A stretch of DNA of 38,137 nucleotides from Candidatus Cloacimonas sp. (lineage in GTDB: Bacteria > Cloacimonadota > Cloacimonadia > Cloacimonadales > Cloacimonadaceae): NCBI GenBank assembly GCA_035403355.1, contig DAONFA010000011.1, forward strand, positions 17,577 to 55,713, in the 5' to 3' direction. The notes beneath the pieces were generated by a model. That model was not told the origin of the DNA. It made no database searches and saw only the letters and a program-made list of their open reading frames with translations. Numbering within the stretch: position 1 is the stretch's first letter; the number at the start of each line of letters is the position of its first letter. The translations under genes and the position numbers were made by a program. Below, in pieces: positions 20,899-27,611 of the stretch.

Positions 20899-23450
20899 AA
20901 ATAGCTCTTTCCTGGCTGGCAAAATATATAGACCTGAAGGAAACGCCCAAAGAACTGGAAGAAATATTAACTTTTTCGGGTATAGAAGTTGAAGCGGTGG
21001 AAAATATTTCTGCTTTACCGGAAACGGTTTTCAGCGCTAAAATAATTAGTGCGGAACCCGTTCCCGAAACAGACCATTTAAAACGCTGTTTAGTGGATAT
21101 TGGTAACTTTCCTTACTCCGAAAAAACTGAAAGTGGCTATCTGCAAGTGATTTGTGGAGCTCCAAATTGTAAAACCGGGATGATGAGCATCATTGCGTTA
21201 CCGGGTTCTGTTTTACCCGGGATAACAATTGGCAAAGCGAAAATTAAGGGCATTGAATCCTACGGGATGCTTTGTTCTGAAAAAGAATTGGGAATTTCAG
21301 ATAATCATAGCGGAATTATTGAACTAAGTTCAGAAACCCCCATTGGGATAACTGCCAATGAGCTTTATGAATTACCCGATACAATTTTTGAGCTGGAGAT
21401 TACACCCAACCGTCCTGATCTTCTTGGGTATATAGGTATTGCGCGTGATCTTTCTGCAAAATTAAATCGTCCTTTAATAATGCCTGAAATTAAAATCCCT
21501 GCAGCAAAATGCAAAGCAGAAACAATGTCCCTGAAGCTGGTTAATCAGGTTCCGGAACTTTGTCCACGCTATATTGCCCGTTTATTTAATAATGTGGACT
21601 TGAAGGACTCTCCACTGTGGATAAAAAGGGCACTAATCAAATCCGGTCTTCATCCCATCAACAACCTGGTAGATATAACCAATTATGTAATGCTGGAATA
21701 TGGCCATCCGTTACATTGTTTTGATTATGCTAAGCTTTCCCCTCTTGCCGAAGAACCCGAAATCCCAGCAATAGTTATTCGCAGAGCAGATAAAGACGAA
21801 CCTATAACTACTTTAGACGGCAAAAGCTATTTTCTGGAAGGGGATGAACTGGTTATCGCTGATGGTATTAAACCCTCTGCCATAGCAGGAATTATGGGGG
21901 GTAATATCTCTGCCATTAGCGAAGCCACGAAAAGTATAGTTTTGGAAAGTGCTGCTTTCCATCCCGGCTCCATTCGCAGGACTTCTTATAGACATAAAAT
22001 CACTACAGATTCATCCTACCGTTTTGAAAGGCATTTAAGTGCAAATTCTGCAGAGGATGCTTCAAAAAGAGCTACTCAGCTGATTTGTGAATTGGCAAAT
22101 GCAGAACTCTGTGAAGTTGTGTATGACAGCTATCCATTACCTGAGCAACCTATAGTTTTAGGCATCCGTCCCGGGCGTTATACTCAAGTGATTGGCTATG
22201 AACTGGAAGAGGATAAGATTAAAGATTATCTTACTCGTCTGGGGCTGAAATTTATCCAATACGGGAATTGGAAACCGGGAAAAATTAACTCTCTTGCGGA
22301 ACTATACTGTCATCACACCGAAGAGATGAAACAAGGGAAAACCGAATTTACCGAACTTCCGAATTGCGAGCATACTCACTATTATGAAATACCTCCATAT
22401 AGGGTAGATTTGGAACGCGAGATAGATTTGATTGAAGAAATAGCGCGTTTGGACGGCTACGAAAAAGTTCCGGTAAAAACCCTTCCCCAAAGAATTATGG
22501 ACCGCCATTCTTATCGGATAAAAAAAATTGCCTTGGATTATCTGGTTAGTCGTGGCTTTTACGAAACACTGAATTATAGTTTTACTGAGTCGGATTTGCT
22601 CTATAAACTTGGCTATCAAAAAGCGGATATTGAACTTCAGCTGATAACTTTAAAAAACCCGCAAAGCAGCAATCAAAGCGCAATGCGAACTTCGCTGATT
22701 CCTCAGCTGTTACAGAATTTGGCTTATAATTTGAACCGCGGGGAAAAGAATATTAAGCTCTTTGAATTGGGCAAAACCTATCACAGACAGGGAACTCTAT
22801 CCTGCGAGCCCTACTTTTTAGCAGGAATTTTAACCGGACTGGATAGAGAAGAACATTGGCAGGATAAAGCCAAAGCAATCACCCCCTTTTGGGTGAAAGG
22901 ACTTGTGGAAGAACTGCTTTCTTTTTTACAAATATCCAATTGGACTTTACAGCAAACGCAAAAGCCGTTTCTTTCCGCAGCGGAAGGAGCAGCTTATTTC
23001 AATGAAGGTAAAGAACTGGCTTATTACGGAAAACTTACAGCTCCCGTGGCTGAGGCATTTAGCATTGATATTATAGAATTGAAACAAAGTATCTGGATTT
23101 TCCAGTTGGCAATGGAAAATATCATCAATGCTGCCCGCGGGCAGAAAATACAATTTCAGGAAATTCCCCGTTTCCCTTCAGTAACCAGAGATATATCTTT
23201 TCTTATTTCTGAAGAGGTCTCCTATAACGAAATAGAAAAGGCAATTGCGGAAATAGATAAAGAACTGATCTGTGAAATAACCGCTTTTGATGAATACCGG
23301 GGGAAACAAATTCCGAACGGGATGCGAAGCTTAACTTTACGCCTGAAATTTAGAGACAAAGAAAAAACATTGACAGATGAGCGAGTAGATTATCTTATTG
23401 AATTAGTGCTTAACAAGCTTAGGGAAACCTGGCAGATAAATATGAGGTAA
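20895..23450 (+). CDS. pheT: Phenylalanine--tRNA ligase beta subunit, with a Cys/His-rich insertion
   Basis: 851 residues; about 790-810 is usual. Domains in order: N-terminal B1; EMAP-like tRNA-binding domain (about 40-150, VICGAPNCKTGM); B3/B4 editing module (about 205-395, with YVMLEYGHPLHCFD and LDGKSYFLEGDELVIADG); B5 (about 420-520); class II-like core; and a C-terminal ferredoxin-fold anticodon-binding domain (FPSVTRDISFLISE). B5 is split by about 38 extra residues between LTRLGLKF (about 445) and EIPPYRVDLEREIDLIEEIARLDGY (about 497). The insertion contains C472-H-H then C491-E-H-T-H495, a possible metal site. It is translated from an ATGA overlap with pheS, behind AAAGGAG. Confidence 0.97.
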   Translation: MKIALSWLAKYIDLKETPKELEEILTFSGIEVEAVENISALPETVFSAKIISAEPVPETDHLKRCLVDIGNFPYSEKTESGYLQVICGAPNCKTGMMSIIALPGSVLPGITIGKAKIKGIESYGMLCSEKELGISDNHSGIIELSSETPIGITANELYELPDTIFELEITPNRPDLLGYIGIARDLSAKLNRPLIMPEIKIPAAKCKAETMSLKLVNQVPELCPRYIARLFNNVDLKDSPLWIKRALIKSGLHPINNLVDITNYVMLEYGHPLHCFDYAKLSPLAEEPEIPAIVIRRADKDEPITTLDGKSYFLEGDELVIADGIKPSAIAGIMGGNISAISEATKSIVLESAAFHPGSIRRTSYRHKITTDSSYRFERHLSANSAEDASKRATQLICELANAELCEVVYDSYPLPEQPIVLGIRPGRYTQVIGYELEEDKIKDYLTRLGLKFIQYGNWKPGKINSLAELYCHHTEEMKQGKTEFTELPNCEHTHYYEIPPYRVDLEREIDLIEEIARLDGYEKVPVKTLPQRIMDRHSYRIKKIALDYLVSRGFYETLNYSFTESDLLYKLGYQKADIELQLITLKNPQSSNQSAMRTSLIPQLLQNLAYNLNRGEKNIKLFELGKTYHRQGTLSCEPYFLAGILTGLDREEHWQDKAKAITPFWVKGLVEELLSFLQISNWTLQQTQKPFLSAAEGAAYFNEGKELAYYGKLTAPVAEAFSIDIIELKQSIWIFQLAMENIINAARGQKIQFQEIPRFPSVTRDISFLISEEVSYNEIEKAIAEIDKELICEITAFDEYRGKQIPNGMRSLTLRLKFRDKEKTLTDERVDYLIELVLNKLRETWQINMR

Positions 23451-23453
23451 CTT

Positions 23454-23777
23454 ATGGAAAGTAATGTAATTAACCTACAGGACAAGATACAAAAACTGAT
23501 AGACCAATATACTCTGGCTACCCGAAAAGTAGATGAACTGGAAGAAAAAAATCGTCAGCTGGCAGAAGAAAATTCGCAACTGATTGCTCAAATTCAAACC
23601 AGCGGCAAAGCAACCGGAGAACAGGAAAAAAAGTATAAGACATTGCAGGATGAATATAATACCTTGGAAAACAGGTATAAAGAACTGCAAAAAATCCTTG
23701 CCGGCTTGGAAAGCGTTGCCGAAGGAGCAATCAAGAAGATAGACGGACTGTTTACCGTTGACGAAAAAGAGAATTAA
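23454..23777 (+). CDS. Small coiled-coil protein next to zapA (ZapB-like by position)
   Basis: 107 residues, nearly all heptad-like and highly charged (KVDELEEKNRQLAEENSQLI, then YNTLENRYKELQKIL), so a long parallel coiled coil is expected. It starts 3 bp after pheT and ends 2 bp before zapA, in one transcription unit. Small coiled-coil proteins paired with ZapA, such as ZapB, help to organise the FtsZ ring. Sequence alone cannot show homology, because coiled coils all look alike. The division role is inferred from position. Confidence 0.75.
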   Translation: MESNVINLQDKIQKLIDQYTLATRKVDELEEKNRQLAEENSQLIAQIQTSGKATGEQEKKYKTLQDEYNTLENRYKELQKILAGLESVAEGAIKKIDGLFTVDEKEN

Positions 23778-23779
23778 CG

Positions 23780-24043
23780 ATGGAATCGGTGGAAGTGGAA
23801 ATATTTGGACGCAGATTTCGTTTGCGTAGCGATGATCCTGAGCGCACAAAACGAGTTGCAGATGAAATTAACAACCAGATAGATGCACTATCCAAACACT
23901 ATGATAATTTGGATTTTACCAAGCTGTTGTTGTTAATTTGTATGCAGCAACAGGAAGAGGTTTTAACTTTAGGCGATAAGAACCGGGCTTTAAATTCGGA
24001 ACTGGAACGCCTGAATCAGATGTTTACAAAAATAACGCTATAA
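23780..24043 (+). CDS. zapA: Cell division protein ZapA
   Basis: 87 residues, at the short end for ZapA. The N-terminal globular part (VEVEIFGRRFRLRSDDPERTKRVADEINNQID) and the C-terminal helix that forms the tetrameric coiled coil match the family. ZapA bundles FtsZ filaments at midcell. The stop codon TAA (24041-24043) overlaps a perfect TATAAT that appears to serve the RNA gene following it. Confidence 0.85.
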   Translation: MESVEVEIFGRRFRLRSDDPERTKRVADEINNQIDALSKHYDNLDFTKLLLLICMQQQEEVLTLGDKNRALNSELERLNQMFTKITL

Positions 24044-24044
24044 T
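24039..24044 (+). promoter_or_regulatory. -10 box for the 6S-like RNA
   Basis: A perfect TATAAT overlaps the zapA stop codon and ends five bases before the first paired base of the RNA fold, which is the right distance for transcription to begin at about 24050. The -35 region (around 24016) is poor. Confidence 0.5.
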
Positions 24045-24048
24045 AAAT

Positions 24049-24213
24049 GCCTGCAGAATTCGTGATATGAGTTGCATAAAAGCTATTATGATTTCGGGTG
24101 TCAAGCCATGAGTGGCATGCGTGCCAGCTGGTTCTGGATACATAAAGCTCATAAGGTAGATACCCACTTAAAGCTTGGCTTTCTAATGACAAGCATACAC
24201 GGTTCATGCGGGC
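24049..24213 (+). ncRNA. ssrS: Probable 6S RNA
   Basis: About 165 nt fold by eye into one long rod. Closing stem: GCCTGCAGAA with TTCATGCGGGC (one bulged A). Then CGTG/CACG, TATG/CATA, TTGCAT with ATGACAA, and AAAGC/GCTTT. A symmetrical 12 x 12-nt bubble follows (24084-24095 and 24166-24177). The upper arm is GGGTGTC/GATACCC, GCC/GGT and ATGAG/CTCAT, with an apical hairpin TGGCA-TGCG-TGCCA. A rod with a large central bubble mimicking an open promoter is the hallmark of 6S RNA, which binds sigma70-RNA polymerase. A 6S gene beside zapA is the classical location in many bacteria. The extra apical hairpin is less usual. A weak stem CTTTGG/CCAAAG (24230-24250) could mark the 3' end. Confidence 0.7.
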
Positions 24214-24278
24214 ATTTAAAAATAATTCGCTTTGGCATAAACCACCAAAGTTAAATAGATTAAAATAAGGAAATAACA

Positions 24279-25847
24279 ATGACGATAAATCCTATAATAG
24301 CACTCATCATAGGAGTGGCAGCCGGCTTTGCCCTGGCGCTTATTATTTATTTGATTAAGCGGAATACTACTTTTAAACTCATTTCGCAATCAACCAAAAT
24401 TGCTGAGGATTTGGAAAGAAATGCCAAAATTGAAGCAGAAAGCGCTAAAAAAGCAGCTCTGCTGGAAGCTCAGGAAGAATGGATTAAACAGAAACGCCTT
24501 TTGGACGAAGAAGTAAAAGAACGCCAAAAGGAACTTCGCTTACAAGAGAAAAAATATAACGAACGCCTAAGCAGTTTGGATAAACGCCTGGATTCTTTGG
24601 ATAAAAAAGAAACTACTCTGGCAGAACAGGAAAAGAAATTAAGGAGCAAAGAAGAAGAACTGCTTAATAAAAAAACCGAATATGAAGCTATCCTGACCGC
24701 TCAAAAAAATAAATTGGCAGAAATAGCTGGACTTAGCCGCGAAGAGGCAATTGCCCGTTTGCGGGAAGAATTAATCGCTCAGGCAAGACAAGTGGCAGCT
24801 AATGATGCCCGGCTTACTCTTGAACAGATAAAACTTGATGCCGGTAGAAAGGCAGCGGAAATTCTTTCTACTGCTATTCAGCGGATGGCTGTTGACCATG
24901 TATCAGAATCAACTGTTTCCGTTGTTTCGCTGCCGTCCGATGAAATGAAAGGTCGGATTATTGGACGCGAAGGACGCAATATTCGCACTTTTGAAAAGGC
25001 CTCAGGGGTAGATTTAATTATTGACGATACACCTGAAGCGGTTGTGCTTAGTTGTTTTGATCCCGTGCGGCGAGAAATAGCCAGATTGGCTTTGGAAAAA
25101 TTGATTGCTGATGGTAGAATTCATCCCGGACGCATTGAAGAAGTGGTTGCCAAAACAACTAAAGAGATGGATGAAAATCTAATTAAGATTGGGGAGAAAG
25201 CTGTTCTGGATACTAATATCCACAATATCTCTCCGAATCTGATAAAAGTTCTGGGACGCTTGCATTACCGAACCAGTTACGGACAAAATGTATTAGAGCA
25301 CTCCATAGAATCTGCCTGGATTTGTGGAATTTTAGCAGCAGAATTGGGATTGGATCAAGAAATAGCTCAACGCGCCGGTTTACTACATGATATAGGAAAA
25401 GCAGTGGATCATGAATTTGATGGTTCTCATGCTATTATTGGCGCTAATTTAGCCCGCAAAAACGGAGAAGGGAAAATAATCGTTAATGCTATTGAAGCGC
25501 ACCACGAAGAAGTGGAAGCAAATTCTGTTTATGCTGCTTTAACTCAGGCATCCGATGCCATTTCCGGAGCCCGACCCGGCGCCAGAAGAGAAATGCTGGA
25601 AACCTATATGCAGCGGTTAAACAAGCTGGAAGAAATTGCCAATAGCGTTGATGGCGTTAATAAATCGTATGCCATTCAGGCAGGAAGGGAATTACGGATT
25701 ATTGTAGAACCACAGCTAATAGACGAAAACCAAACTGCTCTGCTGGCAACGGAAATTGCCTCTACGATAGAAAAACAGGTTCAATATCCGGGGCAGATAA
25801 AAGTTACCGTGATTAGAGAAACACGCCAGATTGCTATGGCAAAATAA
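24279..25847 (+). CDS. rny: Ribonuclease Y
   Basis: 522 residues, the usual size. An N-terminal membrane segment (about residues 5-25, IALIIGVAAGFALALIIYLI) anchors the enzyme. A coiled coil runs from about 30 to 185. The KH RNA-binding domain has GRIIGREGRNIRTFE (about 225-240), and the HD phosphohydrolase domain has the metal-binding LLHDIGKAVDHE (about 368-379). RNase Y makes the endonucleolytic cuts that begin mRNA decay. The ATG follows AAGG. The stop shares its last base with the ymdB start, and rny-ymdB coupling is also seen in Bacillus. It may be cotranscribed from upstream through the 6S RNA region. Confidence 0.97.
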   Translation: MTINPIIALIIGVAAGFALALIIYLIKRNTTFKLISQSTKIAEDLERNAKIEAESAKKAALLEAQEEWIKQKRLLDEEVKERQKELRLQEKKYNERLSSLDKRLDSLDKKETTLAEQEKKLRSKEEELLNKKTEYEAILTAQKNKLAEIAGLSREEAIARLREELIAQARQVAANDARLTLEQIKLDAGRKAAEILSTAIQRMAVDHVSESTVSVVSLPSDEMKGRIIGREGRNIRTFEKASGVDLIIDDTPEAVVLSCFDPVRREIARLALEKLIADGRIHPGRIEEVVAKTTKEMDENLIKIGEKAVLDTNIHNISPNLIKVLGRLHYRTSYGQNVLEHSIESAWICGILAAELGLDQEIAQRAGLLHDIGKAVDHEFDGSHAIIGANLARKNGEGKIIVNAIEAHHEEVEANSVYAALTQASDAISGARPGARREMLETYMQRLNKLEEIANSVDGVNKSYAIQAGRELRIIVEPQLIDENQTALLATEIASTIEKQVQYPGQIKVTVIRETRQIAMAK

Positions 25848-26656
25848 TGAAAGTTCTATTCTTTGGTGATGTTTACGGCAAAGCGGGAAGGCAAACAGTC
25901 CAGACAGCTATACAGGAATTAAAAGCCAGATTTCAACCCGATTTTATTTTAGCTAACGGGGAAAACCTTGCCGACGGAAGAGGCATAACCGAAAAGACAC
26001 TGGCTCAACTTTTTAATGCGGGAGTGGATGCCGTTACAGGAGGAAACCATCTATGGGATAGAGCTGAAGCCCTGGAATATATTCATCGGGAAAATAAAAT
26101 TATTAAACCCCTGAATTATCCTGAAGAAACACCTGGAAATCCTTATCTGGTATTAACTAAAGAAAACCTGCACTTAGGAATTATCTGTCTTTGCGGGCAG
26201 CTATTAATGCCCCCCTGTAATAATCCTTTCACGACCCTGAATGAGTTTATCCAATCACATTTTGCCAAAGATATAGATCAGGCATCACTTTTCTCTTTAC
26301 CTCATCCTGTAATTTTGGATTTCCATACCGAAACGACCAGCGAAAAACGAGCTATGGGTTGGTTTGCGGATGGTAAATTAAGTGCAGTAATAGGCACTCA
26401 TACTCATATTCAGACAGCAGATGAAGAAATTTTACCTTTAGGAACTGCTTATATTACCGATGTAGGGATGACCGGTTCACATAATAGTGTAATTGGGGTA
26501 AAGAAAGAAATTGCGGTGGAAAAATTCTGCACTTGTGTTCCCAAGCGTTTTGAATCTTCCGATTCCGGTTTACAGATTAACGCTGTTTTGCTGGAACTTA
26601 ATTCTGAAACTGGTTTGGCAGAATCTATCACCCGTATTAAAAGTAATATTGAGTAA
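25847..26656 (+). CDS. ymdB: YmdB-family metallophosphoesterase
   Basis: 269 residues, typical of the TIGR00282 family. The metal-binding motifs are all present: GDVYGKAGR at the N-terminus, LANGENLADGRG, GGNHLWD, DFHTETTSEKRAMGWFADG, GTHTHIQTAD and DVGMTGSHNSVIG. In Bacillus subtilis YmdB hydrolyses 2',3'-cyclic nucleotides and affects biofilm and sporulation. Such products could arise from RNA decay, which fits its pairing with rny. Translation is coupled to rny by a one-base TAATG overlap. Confidence 0.95.
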   Translation: MKVLFFGDVYGKAGRQTVQTAIQELKARFQPDFILANGENLADGRGITEKTLAQLFNAGVDAVTGGNHLWDRAEALEYIHRENKIIKPLNYPEETPGNPYLVLTKENLHLGIICLCGQLLMPPCNNPFTTLNEFIQSHFAKDIDQASLFSLPHPVILDFHTETTSEKRAMGWFADGKLSAVIGTHTHIQTADEEILPLGTAYITDVGMTGSHNSVIGVKKEIAVEKFCTCVPKRFESSDSGLQINAVLLELNSETGLAESITRIKSNIE

Positions 26657-26666
26657 AATAAGGAAA

Positions 26667-27581
26667 ATGGAAAAAGTTTTAAATGGTAAACCTGTTGCTC
26701 AGCTTATCAATAAAGCTTGTAAGGATTTAATAGCCAGCTATAATTTAAATCCTCATCTTGTTTTAATTCAGGCAGGAAATGATCCTGCTTCTACCTATTA
26801 TGTTCAAAGCATCATCAATAGCGGAAAAAAAATGGGGTGCAGTTGTGAGCTGAGAACTTTACCTGAAACGGTAACCGAGCAGGAATTATTGGCTGTTTTA
26901 GAAGAAGCTAATCAAACAAAGGAAGTGCATGGTATTATGCTGCAAAAACCACTTCCCGCTCACCTCAACGACAGAGTAATAAATTCTGCCATTAATCCTG
27001 CCAAGGATTTGGATTGCCTGCATCCGCTTAATTTAGGTAAAATTTTGCTGGAAGAAGATTGCCTCCTTCCCTGTACTCCGGCTGCAGTTCTTTTTTGTAT
27101 GCGCTATTATGGGATTGAACCTCAAGGCAAAAAGACCGTAATTTTAGGGCGTAGTAATGTAGTTGGAAAACCCTTAGCCAATATCCTGCTTTGGAAAAGG
27201 CCTTTTGCCAATGCTACAGTAACCGTTTGCCATAGTAAAACAGATAACCTCAGAGAGTATGTTAAAGAGGCAGATATCCTTGTAGCGGCAATAGGGAAAG
27301 CGGAATTTGTCACCCCGGAAATGATTAAAGAAAAAGCAATTATTCTGGATGTGGGCATCAATGAAAGACAGCTGGCAAATGGTGAAACCGTTTATGTAGG
27401 CGATGTAAACTACAATTTATGCTATGACAAAGCTCTGGCGATAACTCCGGTGCCTGGAGGAATAGGCAGAATAACCACTTCTATTCTCTATTTAAATTTG
27501 GTAATTGCCTGCCTGAGGGCACAAAATATCAACAAAAGTATTGACGAATTTTTGGACTTTATTTTCAGTGAAAAAGAATGA
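26667..27581 (+). CDS. folD: Methylenetetrahydrofolate dehydrogenase/cyclohydrolase-like protein, catalytic lysine replaced
   Basis: 304 residues. FolD oxidises 5,10-methylene-THF to methenyl-THF and hydrolyses that to 10-formyl-THF. Family regions are clear: DPAS, VHGIMLQKPLP, KDLDCLHPLNLGK, LPCTPAAV, the NAD(P) site VILGRSNVVGKPLANILL, DVGIN and ITPVPGGIGRITTS. Aligned without gaps to the E. coli motif YVASKRKA, this protein reads YVQSIINS. The catalytic lysine (K54 in E. coli) is isoleucine, and a lysine appears instead after the conserved Gln (QKPLP for QLPLP). Cyclohydrolase activity is therefore doubtful. The ATG at 26667 follows AAGGAAA; a longer in-frame reading that overlaps ymdB is rejected. 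Last housekeeping gene of the cluster, with a TGA stop. Confidence 0.92.
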   Translation: MEKVLNGKPVAQLINKACKDLIASYNLNPHLVLIQAGNDPASTYYVQSIINSGKKMGCSCELRTLPETVTEQELLAVLEEANQTKEVHGIMLQKPLPAHLNDRVINSAINPAKDLDCLHPLNLGKILLEEDCLLPCTPAAVLFCMRYYGIEPQGKKTVILGRSNVVGKPLANILLWKRPFANATVTVCHSKTDNLREYVKEADILVAAIGKAEFVTPEMIKEKAIILDVGINERQLANGETVYVGDVNYNLCYDKALAITPVPGGIGRITTSILYLNLVIACLRAQNINKSIDEFLDFIFSEKE

Positions 27582-27611
27582 AATACTATTTCCTGTTTTT
27601 TGGGAGGAACA

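Noticed and set aside
24072..24254. 60-residue ORF between zapA and rny
   Set aside because: It lies inside the 6S-like RNA fold, lacks a ribosome site, and pairing of the RNA explains the sequence better than coding does.
26511..26666. folD extended upstream into ymdB
   Set aside because: The extra 52 residues are the shadow of ymdB in another frame; MEKVLNGKPVA at 26667 is the normal FolD start.
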